Assembly: GCA_934047225.1 (NCBI GenBank)
Contig: OW203990.1
Span: forward strand, 24,221,045-24,285,044
Reading direction: 5' to 3'
DNA length: 64,000 nucleotides
DNA from: Ypsolopha sequella
Lineage: Eukaryota > Arthropoda > Insecta > Lepidoptera > Ypsolophidae
Shown here: in pieces, positions 43,613 to 56,237 of the stretch
How positions within the stretch are numbered: position 1 is the stretch's first letter
How the letters are laid out: every line of letters begins with the position of its first letter
The notes under the pieces: model-generated
Databases searched by the model: none
What the model was told of the DNA's origin: nothing
The model's input: only the letters and a program-made list of their open reading frames with translations
Program-made: the position numbers and the translations under genes

Positions 43613-43989
43613 CTGAAAAGCGTAAAGATGTTGAAATAGTATGGTGTATACTCGTATTTCTTACATACCACTTAGCGAAAGACTATCATCCACGGAAAAA
43701 AATGTTATTTTGCAGGATAATGCGGGGAGGGTATTAAGCAAGGAAAAAGAGATGAGATAGTATGGAATGACATTTGTAATAGATAAGTGCATTTTCACCG
43801 ATGTGTTGGCGAAAAAGGTTTGCCCACTTTACGACGTTTAATGGCTTAGTGCTCTGTGATATTTTTATTTAACTTACGATGCCTTAGAACACGCAAAATA
43901 TAATTTTATTAAGATCATAAGACATAAAAATATTTTTTTTCTTAAAACATCCTTTTCACAATTAAAGTTTTACTTTTTTATTGGAAAAC

Positions 43990-44960
43990 AAATATTTAAT
44001 TATTCTAAGTAACTACCTACGTAGTGGATGCACTTCTGCCAACAAGTAGGGAGATCTGGGGAGCAGGACTGGACAACGACCGTAAAGGCATTGTCTACTG
44101 CTTCTCGAGAACTTTTTCATCCTTGCAGAAAATTGTCGCAATTGGGCGAAAAATGTAAATGTAGTCGGTTGGTTCCAAGACCGCAGAATATTAAAGAGGG
44201 TTTTAGATTGTGACTCATGTAACTTAAAAATATTTTTCTGGGCAGTATGAAGTTTCGCATAAATATTTAGTAAAGATCGACTAGCCATCAGTCGGGGCTG
44301 TTTCCCTGCCAGTTTCACTATCATTGTCCGAAGTTCTTTAGCTGTTATTGATGCATCGGATTGGAGGAAGCTACAGTGGATATCACCATGAAGGGATCAC
44401 CCAAGACTCATCATCACCTTTCTGTGGGTAAAATTATTTTGAGAGCATTGATCTGGCGTTTGACCTGGATTTACCATTGGGTTTTGAGCTTGTGATTATC
44501 GTATATAATACATTTTTTCACAATTTGGTCTAAAATCTCCTCATTTCGGCGTAGATTGATCAACACAAGTTGATAAATTTTTTCTGTAAGTCATTTAATT
44601 CATGCGTGACACACATTTTTCGAGTTTCTTTATTTTGCCGATTTGGTGCAAATGGTACATTGTAGGTATGCAATCTTCGGACCATACTGCTAATTCTGCA
44701 GTAGATTGATACGGAACAGCTTCCACCATGACTTGCAACTCTTCATTGTTGACAAGTGGCTGGTCTTTCATTGGTTAAGTTTGTAGGTAAAACCAGTGAA
44801 CGAATTGCGTTCACCGGGTGAAACGTTCCATAACGAAAACGACTAAACCAAGAACGCACAGTGCGTTCATTAGTTGTATCTCTCCAAACAAGCATTGATA
44901 TTGAGAACTGTTTCCGATGCATTTGTGCCATAGCGAAACCTGTATTCAAAAATTTGTTAG
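43990..44960 (-). pseudogene. Decayed mariner transposase
   Basis: Fragments in several frames match mariner order. RDTTNERTVRSWFSRFRYG comes first (44743-44949), the HLHQIGK region follows, and near the end KSSREAVDNAF, PTCWQKCIHYVGSYLE. Many stops and shifts separate them. The open frames at 44013-44324 and 44743-44949 are pieces of this relic, not genes. Confidence 0.7.
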
Positions 44961-45120
44961 ATTTTTAATGTGTTCATTTTTGCAAGAGCAATTGTGAAAA
45001 CAAATATCTTATTGTTAGTAGTTGTAATTTGTATCACTTTAATTTTTATCATTGTAAAATGTGTTTTTGCCGTGGTTCAATTCTTACACTATAGCTGATT
45101 TTTTGCTGACGCCCTCCGGG

Positions 45121-45350
45121 TCAAAAGGTTTTCGCTTTTTTCATTTTGTTTCTTTGCCTCTGTTTCTGTTCTCGCCATTGCTGCCTTAATTTGACTTTTT
45201 GTGAATAATTTAAATCAGAAACGTTCTTTCTGTTAATCCGCGTGCGTTTCATATTTTTTCCTTTTTGTTCGTCATATTTTTGTGGATCTCCTTTTATTTT
45301 TTGTCTGTAACGACGCATTTTTTCTGAAGATGTCAAAGCCCGTTTGCGAC
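45121..45350 (-). CDS. Terminal exon with RRYRQK basic motif
   Basis: The acceptor TTCTGTCTAG|GT (phase 1, as for FLYWCH exons) opens RKRALTSSEKMRRYRQKIKG. Then come DPQKYDEQKGKNMKRTR, SDLNYSQKVKLRQQWREQKQ and a Lys-rich end at TGA. The peptide is about 35% basic and probably helical, a plausible nucleic-acid-binding tail. I know similar S-x-x-E-R-M-R-x-Y-R peptides in insect proteins but no named domain. It may be a further alternative exon of the array. Confidence 0.6.
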
Positions 45351-45524
45351 CTAGACAGAAAAAAACATATAATAACGCTTGAAAACTGCAATGGTTTACA
45401 TCTATTATTACAAAGAAGAATGTAATTTTTGATTTTATTTTGATATTTTGTAATAGTGAGTATAGTCTCGTACAATATGTCGCAACACAGCCTTAAGGGG
45501 TACCGTACGTTACTTTAAAAAAAA

Positions 45525-45712
45525 ATGAGCTTTTCATTTATTTTAATAATTATAGACACAACAAATATAACAATTTTAAATATTTCCGAGATATATTTCG
45601 GCCCACTAAACTGATGCCGGCCCCAAAGTGGACCGATATATATTTCGAAAATATTTAAAATTGTTGTTTTTGTTGTATCTGTAATAATTAAACTAAATGA
45701 AAAGCTTATTCT
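45525..45712. mobile_element. Hairpin MITE with gatatatttcgg theme
   Basis: The left arm gagcttttcatttattttaa pairs with the right arm ending ttaaactaaatgaaaagctt. The centre near 45610 has the gccggccc region. Confidence 0.75.
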
Positions 45713-46630
45713 AGCAAAATATAAATACATATTTCAACTTTAAGAAATAAAACATAAACATAAAAATAATCATACATGTTTTCTTACACCATATAATTAA
45801 AATAAGAATAGTGAAGATATTTGTTACCACAAAAAGAATTTACAATATTATTAATAAAGTAGTTAAAATACAGTAAAAAGAAAGAATACAAATACTACGC
45901 TAAAACAAAACTTGTGGAAAAAGGAGACATGCACATAGACACTGGTTCTACTACTAAGATTTCTACCACAGATTTTGCCAATATTCCGTTTTCTCTACTT
46001 TTATCAAAAAAAACCTATACTAATATTTAAAATGAAAGTAAATCTGTTGTTCGTTCTTTGTAACCTTAAAACTTTTTTGTTCCCGCTACCTCAGATTAAA
46101 GGCCGAAATGTTCTAAACTCCACACCAAAGAGGCGATCACATAGACCGCAAATAAAAGGTTGAAAGTCAAAACAAACTGTGTTTATTGAACAATTTGGGG
46201 CTGAGCTGTCGACACCACCACCGGGGTCATACATTCACGTTATAAGGACTTGGTGGGACACCTATCATACAGACTTACCTATAAAATACCGCAAAAGGCC
46301 AACGACAATTTTGTTTCAAGGTCGCCATTTATTTCATTCCATTCCCTAGTGCTGAAACGGTTGGCATATAGTCAAAAACAATCACACTTGGGTTTGAAAA
46401 CCGCATATAATTTAAGTTTAATTAATGAAAATAATTATTTATTATTATTTACAATTTTATATACGATACAAAAAGGAAAACATTACAGAGCAAGATTTGA
46501 AGAAGTAATCGATTTGATCAATATTCAATCGCCATGGCATATCGAAAATGGAGCTTTTCCTTAGTGGAGAAGCGATATTTAAACCATAAAAAAAGGTTTT
46601 TATTGTAGTATCAGTTAAAAAGTTATAATT
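45713..46630. other. Intergenic with an unrecognised plus-strand ORF
   Basis: The longest frame (46250-46564, plus, 104 codons) has no motif I know. The upstream frame reads RRSHRPQIKG and then stops. Possibly a remnant of a mobile element; no end repeats seen. Confidence 0.4.
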
Positions 46631-46878
46631 TTAAACCTTCAGGTAAGTACCATCAGCAGTGACATAATATTTTGGCGGAGCATGGTTGTGATTCGTGTCA
46701 GCGTATACAATATTCCCCAAATTATCCAAACGCAAACGGGCTTTACAGGAAGCCGTTACTTTTTTGGAACAGTAATAGTGACAGCTTTTGGGCCCTTGTG
46801 AATTAAATGTATGGTTATGAAACATTATAAGTGTTTTTCCTTTTTTTGTTGGAATTCTAGAGTATAACATGCCCAACG
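46631..46878 (-). CDS. FLYWCH exon 6, intact
   Basis: The acceptor GTTACAG|CG (phase 1), then LGMLYSRIPTKKGKTLIMF, HNHTFNSQGPKSCHYYC, SKKVTASCKARLRLD and YADTNHNHAPPKYY, ending TYLKV. Compared with the paralogue at 54596-54849 it lacks the two residues QK after SC. It pairs with the psq exon upstream (47644-48061) as a duplicated psq+FLYWCH unit. Confidence 0.85.
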
Positions 46879-47643
46879 CTGTAACAAAAGATTTATAAAA
46901 GTTAAATTATTTACCTAAATTGGTTATTTTTTCATGCTATGGGAGAGAGCAAAATTCTTCACACGTTAGCACGGGAATAGAGCTGTCACATGGACTAAAT
47001 AATAGTTCGAAATAAAACCGAAAATGTATATAAAGTCCTAAATAATTAAATAGGATTTATTCAACCATGACCGCGGACCGCTCGGACTTTTTCGGATTTC
47101 GGGCTTAGTCAGTTCAGTCCGTTGCTCCGTTGTGTTTAACGAAACGATTAGGATGGTTTTATGCAAGTATAGAATTAAAAATATTTTTAATAGACGGTTG
47201 TGATACCGACTCTATTGAAGGAATCGAAATATTAGATTGTGAAACTGTATTTATTGCATAAATCTCTTGAAGTAATTTAACGGACTTTTTCGGACAAACT
47301 CGGACCGGACCGGCTTTTTACCAAAATAGGGCTAGTCCGCTCGGTCCGCTTCAGCTTAGGATTTATTTTGAAAGTCCATCAGACCGGATCCAAGTCCGGA
47401 CCAACTTTGTTTAGAAATACATTTTACAAGTGTTTTAGGACCTATCAAATAAATAGAGAGGGTATGCATAAAATTAATTAAATAAATTAAACTAAATACA
47501 TCAAAAAACAAGAGACACCTTTATATTAATGGAGGTATTACTTTATTAAAATTGTTATCAAGGAATTATAAGAAAAAACCAATACATAAAACTTTGTGCA
47601 CGTTCTTTAATTTAGCTTAAACATTTGTTAACAGAACTATGAC
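46879..47643. other. Intergenic with a cggac-rich repeat
   Basis: Positions 47070-47400 are built on tcggacttttt/ccggaccgg/gtccgctcggtccg motifs, probably an interspersed repeat. No exon. Confidence 0.45.
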
Positions 47644-48061
47644 TTAGTCAGTAAAAGAACCTTTCCACGAGGTTATCCCTTCTGAAGTTTTTACTGTGAT
47701 TGCAGGATGGCGTTTCAAAAAAGCTTTGCACCACTTCTTCCCTGGTTTTCCATTTTTAAACGGATGATGACGTGGGTTTTGTTTTAAAACGTTCCGAACA
47801 TAGTTCTGTACATTTATATTTCCTATTGGAAAATTTCGTTTCGTCATTGTCACTATCCAACTCTCTAAATCAATTTCCTCGCTTTCTGTTAAAACTGGTT
47901 TTGGTCCATTTGTCGTTTTCGCATCAGTTTGTACCTTAAAGTAGACCTGGGAACTCCAAACATCTTGGATGCACCTTTTATTGTTCCCTTTTTATTCCTG
48001 ACGTACTCTATAGCTTGCTGTACACTTTCTTGGGTATATTGCCGTTGTTTAGAGTTTTTTC
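47644..48061 (-). pseudogene. psq/CENP-B HTH exon 3, frameshifted
   Basis: The acceptor TGTAG|GA (phase 1) opens KNSKQRQYTQESVQQAIEY, then KGASKMFGVPRSTLRYKL. Here about 10 bases present in the other two copies are missing, and the frame runs to a stop. The second half survives in another frame: RNFPIGNINVQNYVRNV, WCKAFLKRHPAIT, TSEGITSW. A truncated, psq-only product is possible. Otherwise it is a pseudo-exon. Confidence 0.75.
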
Positions 48062-49256
48062 CTACAATGAGATTTTTTTAAAGGAATCTTTAATTTTTTT
48101 TGTAAAACTTGTACACCACAATTTTGCTCGCCACTGTCACTACATATATTAGATTAGGCTTAACATAAATTGTACCATTGCAATCCATTATGTTTTAATT
48201 AAATAAATATTTATAGTTTGCATTTGTTATTTTAATAAGATTTGTAATTAAAAAATTAAATTTAAAATCCCACGCCAATGGAGGTATAAAATGTAGAATA
48301 TTGATTAATATAAATATTAATTCTAATATAGAATATTTAATTCTGTACCTCAGAGGGACGGGGTAGTAAAGTAACAAACCTAAATTATACAGGGGCGCGT
48401 AAAAACCAAATACGAGTAAAAATGCGATTTCAGACTTTAAAATGCTCTGTTTCACAAAGTAATCAAGATATTTATTTGAAATTTGTACCATCTGTAGATA
48501 ACTACTATAGGTACTTAAGTCAAAGAATCATATTTCGAATATTAGTATTTAACAATAAATAAATAATAAACTCATCCGCTACAACGATGTTCATAGAGGT
48601 AAGTGAGTTTATTTAGTTAAATTACATCTAAAGAGAATAAATGCCATATGAAGCAAATTCCAAAGTAAAGAGGCTCAAGTGACATTGAACTTCATTGAAG
48701 TCATATACCTCTACAATACTCTACATGTAATACTGATAATAGCAAGTGCATTTATTAATAGATTACATAGCTAGTAATTATATTTTCATCAATCAAAACC
48801 CCATTTTAAAGGAGCGTTTAATAAAACCACGTACTCGTAATTATTCAAAAAACATTTATTTTTTTGGACAGACAGACAAATAAGGTAACATTCACCTTGA
48901 AAAAAAACTCTAAATGAGAACAATTTAGATATTAAGATGGTTGCGTCAGTTTTCGTTCCAAAACACGCAACTCATTATTGTTTTCTTTAATAAAACGTAT
49001 TTAATCAATGTGATTTATTGTATTACGCGACAATAGTTTAATATACTTATTCCATGTTAGTGACTTTTATTTTGTTATTGCCAATCACAGAGCCATTATT
49101 TGGAATTCCGGTGATTTTTTTTTCTCTTTTGTTAGTCAGATGAGTATGCCCATTCAGTAGATATGAATGGTTTATTAGAAGTGAGTCAATTTTTAAGAAG
49201 TGTGATTTGTCACATGACTATGGATATATTTTATTATGGCCACTACACTTGTCACT
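48062..49256. other. Intergenic, nothing supported
   Basis: AT-rich. A short inverted pair near 48310-48350 (aatattaattctaatata / tatttaattctg) only. No exon. Confidence 0.4.
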
Positions 49257-51024
49257 TCAAACATTTACCTCATTCACGCTATAATTTCCAGTGTAATTTT
49301 CTTCAAAATATTTCAGAATATCTGACGCCATTTCGTTGCCACCCCATCCAGCCTTGCTCTCATCCCACATTAAACATAGAGTTGCACCAAGCTGTCTGTT
49401 ATGGTAAAAATAAATATCCATAGCTTTGTCAAGTAAAAGCTCAAACCAATAAAAATTGTCTTGAGGAACATTTCTGATTAAAGTCATAGTTTTCACAGAT
49501 CTTATACTAGTTAGTAAGATCTACGGCTGTCATATTCCTTGATATGTCTGTCATGCAAGGATTTTAATTATGTTTTTCTGTCTCATCCGTAGCGTCTTTT
49601 ATTTTTATAACATAGTCATCGCAGTCATCACACAAGTCATTTGCTGGGTTAAATCCGAGATGGAATTCTGTGTTGAATATATCCCTATAAAGCCATGTCT
49701 TTGCAAAGTCTTCTCGGGGATGTTATAACATTTTACATACACATTTATTTTGATATTTATATGAAGTATGTAATCTTTTGACGTTCAACTGATCATCAAA
49801 ATATTGTCTTTCAGTTCTAGCCCGGCTGTAAATGGCTCTCATACTTTGGAATGTTATCTTGTAGCTTGAGATATTTTGTTCGGCTATTTCCTTTTTCCTC
49901 TTTGATCAGTTTGGGTAAATCCTTCTCTCGATTTCTTTAATGCATTTTTGACAACCGTTTCAGATATAGCAAGTGTTGCTAAAAAGAACGTTTTACAAAC
50001 AGTTATAGTATTGCCATTGATGTGAAAAGTATATTTTCGAGTCCAGGTTCTTTTCTGAGGATTGCCAGTAGTGACACGTTGGACTCTTACTTCAGATACT
50101 CTTGAAATAATGAATTGTCTCTTAAGGTCCCATGACATATCCTTGTTCCAATACCTTGCAAATATAACTTTCTTGGCATCATCATCAACTTTTTGGCTAC
50201 ATTGCAGTTTACAAGGTTGACAGCCTGCTTTTGGTTTTTTTTCTGGGACTGTTTTTCCTTTTTTACTCACATAGGATTCACCTGAAATTGCGCATTTTTT
50301 TCTGACATTGCACTTCCATTTAGAAGTATCACGTTTCTTTTTACCTTCTTTATTTTGGGGCGTCGATGCTGATGTATTTTGGGTATACTTTATTGGTACC
50401 TCTTGTTCTGATACTGCAGATTCCATGCTTGAACTAGTTTCAGGAAGATAAAAATTAGGTCTTAGTTACTGTTGAGCTTCTAACAGATTGTCATTATTAC
50501 CAACATGGACGGTCTCATCAGAAATATCATCTTCTAACAGATTGTCGGTACCATTACAAATATTTATGTTTGTAGTTGGTAGGCTATTTGGAGTTGGAGG
50601 TGCTATGGTTTCGCACAACATGCAGATTTCGGTACTTCCCGAAAGCATCGCAACTCTAACTCCAGATAGCCCACCAACTACAGACGTATATGCAGATTTC
50701 AGTATTTCGTGAAATTATCGCATGACAGACATATAATATTTCTAATGATGTCGACTATGTCGTTGATAATGACGATCAGATTGAAGAAGATATTTGATAG
50801 GACTAGATTATTATAAAGATTAGTATTGTACCTTGCAGATGTCAATAACGAAGACTTATCAATAAATTCACAGATAGGGATTTCATCCAAAAGTGACGCT
50901 GAAGAACCTCCAGCGTGTTCAATTTCTGAAGGTAGGAACTTTGGCACATTATGAGATATATCCCTATACCTTTTTGGACTCGAAATTGGTTCAAGGCTAG
51001 CTTCTATCTCATTATCTTCCCACC
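49257..51024 (-). pseudogene. Decayed transposase-like gene of a common insect family
   Basis: From 51024 an acceptor TGTTACAG|GG opens WEDNEIEASLEPISSPKRY, with a donor near 50830. The main block continues from about 50690: EICMLCETIAPPTPN, an in-frame TAA at 50466, TSKWKCNVRKKCAISGESYV, CQPCKLQCSQK, WNKDMSWDLKRQFII and GFTQTDQRGKR. A frameshift follows at about 49884, then TWLYRDIFNTEFHLGFNP, CDDCDDYV, another stop, and MWDESKAGWGGNEMAS (49257-49496). I recall this series from many uncharacterised, transposon-related insect proteins. Several breaks make it non-functional. Confidence 0.65.
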
Positions 51025-52120
51025 CTGTAACAAAAATTAAGTAGTATGGGCTATGTCATTTTGTTTTATGAAGGGGTATGATGTAACATTTACAAGTAAT
51101 TAAAGAGGACGCTGTTTTCTCCTTAATCTGTAAGGTAAATAAACATGCCCTAGAGAGACATAAACAAATCTAACATGATGCGTTAACAGACAGTTAACTA
51201 CTATTTTATATACCGAGGAGTTTTTTTACATTAAACAGCGTAGTACTAATAATAAAGTAGTGAAAAAGTTGTATCTATAAATAGAAAATTTTTGCCAAAT
51301 TTTAAAGTAAATGGGTTAAATATTATGAATTATTAATTAAATTGGGTTAAGTATTGTGTTGAGGCCAAAACTATTTTTTTTTTATGTTATAAGTCTCAGT
51401 CTGTCACGTTTTAACTCGAGAACAGTCGTCGTATATTTAAGAGCTTGGCTGACACATGTCAGGTTTCAAACGAGCGGCCATAAGTGTCATAAGTATAAGT
51501 ATAAGTGTCATACCGTTGGGGCTCTTGCCGTGAATTTTATACCTAGTAATTTTGTCATAATAAGGAAGAATGCAAAATCCCTTACATGTTTCCACGCAAG
51601 TCAGCACAGGTTAAAGGTGGCCTAATACCTTCACAATTATTTTACAAGTATCTTAGGACCCCTTAAACATAAGAGGCGCGGGTATGCATTTCAACACTAA
51701 ATACATCGAAAAAGAAAGGACACCCTATTTATTATAAAAACATAGATTAAATAAGCATAAAAATAATCACCTAGTATGTATACTCAAACAAAAGCTAGCT
51801 GTGAATTGCATAAAATGTAAGCACCTTATCTATAAGTACCTACCTAATGTGATGAGTGATGCCGTGTGAATGCGGTGTGCGGTCAAACCTAAACTGGTTT
51901 TTGTCACACTGTTAGTATATAAGTCTTATTGTAAACTCTTTTTTATTAACTAATAAATAAGAAACAAGAAAATTTAGGAAAACGTACGTATTAGTTTAAT
52001 CACAAATACCTATTTATGATGTTATTCAAATTTGTATCAAGGAATGATGAAAAAATATATATACATGTATTTTTCTGCATGATCTCTTATATTAGCTAAA
52101 ACATTTTAAGCAGAACTGAT
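51025..52120. other. Intergenic; part of the psq duplication unit
   Basis: Positions 51450-51620 (gtcataataaggaagaatgc; tttccacgcaagtcagcac) recur at 55900-56040, the same distance downstream of the other intact psq exon. Near 51640-51720 it also resembles 47420-47520. No exon. Confidence 0.6.
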
Positions 52121-52554
52121 TTAATCAGTAAAAGCTTCCCTCGCTTCCCATGAGGTCACTCCTTCTGATGTTTTTGCTGCGATTGCAGGATGGCGTCTCA
52201 AGAAAGCTCTGCACCAACCCATCCCTGGTCTTCCATTTTTAAACGGGTTACGACGTGGCTTTTGTTTTATAACGTTCCGAACATAGTTCTGTACATCTAC
52301 ATTTCCTAGTGGAAAACCTTGTTTCGTCATCGTTAGTATCCAACTCTCTAAATCAATTTCCTCACGATCTGTTAAAACTGGTTTAGGTCCATATGTCGTT
52401 TTTGTATTAGGATATTTAAGTTTGTACATTAAAGTACTTCTGGGAACACCAAACATCTTGGATGCACCTTTCATTGTTCCCTTTTTATTCCTGACGTACT
52501 CTATAGCTTGCTGTATACTTTCTTGGGTATATCGTCGTCTTTTAGATTTTTTTC
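52121..52554 (-). CDS. psq/CENP-B HTH exon 2, intact
   Basis: The acceptor CATTTTAG|GA (phase 1) opens KKSKRRRYTQESIQQAIEYV. Residues about 6-45 form a pipsqueak-type HTH (GTMKGASKMFGVPRSTLMYK). Residues about 58-135 form a CENP-B/Tigger-type HTH (EEIDLESWILTMTKQGFP, NVDVQNYVRNVIKQ, WCRAFLRRHPAI). It ends at a stop after EAREAFTD, with no DDE catalytic domain. This is the DNA-binding part of a pogo/Tigger-like transposase kept as a single exon in an array of terminal exons. Confidence 0.85.
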
Positions 52555-53633
52555 CTAAAATGAGATTTTTTTAAAACAAGCATTCACTCTCTGCTTTTTT
52601 CGCAACTGTCTGGTTAGGTTTAAAATGAACTGTATTGTAAACCAACATATTATTGGAACTCATTAAGTTAAGAAACGGCGGTAGAACGCTGGCCTCTCAA
52701 TCTTGAGAGACCAGCTTTCTACGGCCAAGAGTTTGCCGAATAATTCTATAAAAATCCGACTGCCCCGACATCACCGACAATGTCTGTAATCTTTGCGTCC
52801 CAGACGAGTATTTGCGAGCTCGGAAGCACTTTCTCCTTTCTGTGATGACACAGAATACACAGAATTAAGAGAAGTTTAACTTGTCTATGGTATCTATGGT
52901 ATGGACTGTGTATAGCTTCCCAATGTGTATAGAATCCATATACAGTGAAAGAGATAGCCACCACCATCTGCTACTATCCTTTTTTCCCTCGTTTCGTGAG
53001 CCAATAAAATACATACGAAATGTCAATTCACAGGTTCTTAATTCAAAACACTATTGACTTTTGCTCACTGGCAACAAAGGCGCATTCTTCGAGATAGTGT
53101 GGTGAAAAATATATTTCTTGACCGCATCCTTTTTCTGACTAGGATTCGACCATTCAACCAAATATGATTCCGTCACTTCTTGTAACTGCTTAAATACTTA
53201 TAAAATCAGTTTAAAAGCACGGAAAAGTATTATGGAAATAACATACCTAAATTGATCTATTTACTCCAAAAAGCAAGCAAAAATAGCACATTAAAGTTTA
53301 AAAATGACCGAACTATGATTTTAAAAATTTACTTAAACTTAAAATAGTATAACAGATATTTTAAAACGTAAGATCAGAAATCTGAAACGGAAACGAAAAA
53401 AAAACGATCTTATTTTATGTTAAACAGCGTAATGTAATGTTTTTATTTTTTATTTTATAAACTTTATTTTATTAATGATTTTGTTTGTAGATTGCTAAAA
53501 TCCATTAATTAAATATTCTGTAAAAATTAAAACAACACATTTTAGTAAATATATTTTTATTATCTAATCTCATACCATAGCGTTCTGATTTTAACTATTC
53601 AATCAAATTTTAATGGCCAAAAATCAGGTTTCA
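52555..53633. other. Intergenic with a SINE fragment
   Basis: Positions 52672-52720 (gaacgctggcctctcaatct) match the tRNA-like head of the SINE at 32961-33318. The rest is unannotated. Confidence 0.55.
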
Positions 53634-54336
53634 TTTAAGGATCGGTTGCGCCAAACATGCGTTTGGACAATTTAACATATTAAAACGAAATATTTTTAAT
53701 AAAAAAATTTGTGTAAGTAGTTAAGAAGTTGAACTACATTATAATTTTCAGATTTGACACAAGTATCACAATTACCGAAAAAAAAAACCGGAAAGATCAC
53801 TAAAATCACAAAAAACGTAATTTGACGATTCAAACCGAAAAAATATTTTTTTTTTGTTCCAAATAGAAATATTTTTTTTTGCGTAATGAGATCAAAGTAC
53901 CTAATTCGTATATTTTTTTTTCCTTTCGTTATTTAAAAAGAAATACACAAACATTCAAATTCTTTTTGCGTAATTTTTCTATACAGGAAAAATGTAGAAT
54001 GTTTGAGTATTTCTTTAAAAATAACAAAAGGAAATACGAAATAAAAAAAACTGTAAGGACTACTTTCATTTGTTAACTCTATAATTTTTTCTTATTTTGT
54101 AGTTAGAATAGTAGACTGATCATACTAGTTCCAAAGCCAAATTACGTTTTCCGTGATTTTACTGATCTTTCCGATTTTTTTTTCTCGGTGGTTGTGGTAC
54201 TTGTGTCAAATCTGAAAAATTATAATGTAGTTCAACTTCTTAACTACTTAGACAAATTTTATTCGTTAAAAATATTTTGTTTTAATAAGCTAAATTGTCC
54301 AAACGCGATACCATGTTTGGTGCAACCGACCCTTAA
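53634..54336. mobile_element. Long hairpin (foldback) element, copy 2
   Basis: Same family as 18784-19502. Left end ggatcggttgcgccaaacat, right end atgtttggtgcaaccgaccc, stem nearly continuous to a centre near 53975. Confidence 0.85.
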
Positions 54337-54595
54337 ATCAATAATTTTAATAATAAAAAAAATATATTATTTAGAGATTATTGGAAACTTATTGGAGATT
54401 ATTTAGAAACTTTGGATTTGTTTCTGATTGATATTTTCTAGTTTGTAATGCACTCTAAATAATATTTAGATTATTCATAGCGATGGATTTCGCAATATAA
54501 ACATAATCTTAATAAAAAAAAACATGATTTAAACCACAGAATATGTACTTTTTTTTCTGAGACTTAAACCATTGATACCAAAGACAAAAAAAAAA

Positions 54596-54849
54596 TTAAA
54601 CCTTCACGTAAGTTCCGTTAGCAGTCCTATAATATTTTGGCGGAGCATGGTTGTGATTCGTGTCAGCGTATACAATACTTCCAAAATCATCCAAACGCAA
54701 ACGGGCTTTACAGGAAGCAGTTACTTTTTTGGAACAGTAATAGTGCTTTTGGCAGCTTTTTGGTCCTTGTAAATTAAAAGTATGATTACGAAACATTATA
54801 AGCGTTTTCCCCTTTTTTGTTGGAATTCTAGAGTATGACATGCCTAACG
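54596..54849 (-). CDS. FLYWCH exon 5, intact
   Basis: The acceptor GTTACAG|CG (phase 1), then LGMSYSRIPTKKGKTLIMF, RNHTFNLQGPKSCQKHYYC, SKKVTASCKARLRLD and YADTNHNHAPPKYY, ending TYVKV. All zinc ligands are present. It is very close to exon 6 (46631-46878) including the acceptor region, so both came from one duplication with the neighbouring psq exon. Confidence 0.85.
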
Positions 54850-55044
54850 CTGTAACAAAAAATCTATTATATGAAAAAATAAACAAAATAATATTATACG
54901 AAAAAGCAAAACAGGTTGTCAAATTAATTTATGTACGAACCTTCTAACTTCTAAAGCCTTATTTAAATCAACAAAATGTATAATTACAACATAACATAAC
55001 TTATTATTATAAATAACATAAAGACCTAATCAACTAATAAGGAA

Positions 55045-55628
55045 AAAACCGGCCAAGTGCGAGTCGGGCCTCACTCTTTTAGGGTTCCGTACATATGTAA
55101 TATTGTTACGTAATATTGTTAATATGTATACGTGTTAGGTAATGCTCTAATTCTGTTAGACATACAAAACTGCAAAATTAAGTTGGTTGAGTATTGGAGG
55201 ACGTGACCCTACAACTACATTATGAATCAGCCATTTTAGTATTTGTTGTTTAAATACAGCATATGGTACATAATATACAGAAATTTCAAATTCCTAACTG
55301 CTTTGTCCTTTGAGGACCCGTAACAAAAATGGTCTAAAAATGGCAACTTTGAGAGCCCGCCATTTCTTTATATGTAAAATAAAATATATATTTATACTCT
55401 ACACCCCACATGCTAGGTTAAAAAGAAATTCCCTGAAAAATAATTTAATTACATTTTAAATTAAAAATTCAGTTTTGGGTCAACATTTTACACAACATAT
55501 AAAAATTTCAGGTTTCTATTTCATTCCGTCTAAGAGCTAGAGACCCATGACCTACGGACAGACAGACAGACGGACAGCGGAGTGACATGAATAGGGCTCC
55601 GATTTGCCTTTTGAATACGGAACCCTAA
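55045..55628. repeat. gggttccgta interspersed repeat
   Basis: It begins aaaccggccaagtgcgagtc and agggttccgtac, and ends cagacagacggacagcg ... tacggaaccctaa. The two ends are inverted relative to each other. Related to 5590-6400. Confidence 0.7.
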
Positions 55629-56237
55629 AAATGGCCTCTAGTTCAGTTTAGACGTTGCCATGATGAACTACATCAAGATATATCACAAAGTGTAATCCTT
55701 GGCCCAGGTAGGAGTTAGCCGTCTTGTTGTCATTTCTCACATTTATCAGACTTGCCGCATCAGTAGCAGGATCTGACGCACCAAACATCCTAAATTCCCT
55801 AAATTGCGTACTTTATGCTGTCAGCATCGGCCGCTACCAATCTCAATGTCCCTACTAATCCTGGTTAAATGAAAGGGCGCTAGAGTTTTCGCACATGTCG
55901 GGTCTTCTACGAGCGGTCTCTCATGCTTCCATGGAATTAGTGTCACAGTCGACGGTCCTCTTGCTGTGAATCTAGTAATTTTGTCATAATAAGGAAGAAT
56001 GCAAAATTCCTTACAAGTTTCCACGCAAGTCGGCACTGGTTAAAGAAAGCCAAATAAATGTCTTCAAAATTATTTTACAAGAGTGTTTTAGGACCAATTA
56101 AAAATTAAAAAGCCGGATAGTTGGATAACAAATACCTACTTATGATTTTATTCAAATTTGTATCAACGAATGATAAGAAAAAATATATACATGTATATTT
56201 TGTGCACGTTCTCTTATATTAGCTAAAACATTTTAAT
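55629..56237. other. Intergenic; repeat shared with 51450-51620
   Basis: A minus-strand frame here (55821-56036) is part of the duplicated flank of the psq exons, not a supported gene. Confidence 0.5.

Noticed and set aside
55821..56036. Minus-strand ORF of 71 codons with several Cys
   Set aside because: It is part of the repeat-like flank shared with 51450-51620, has no splice signals and shows no family motif.
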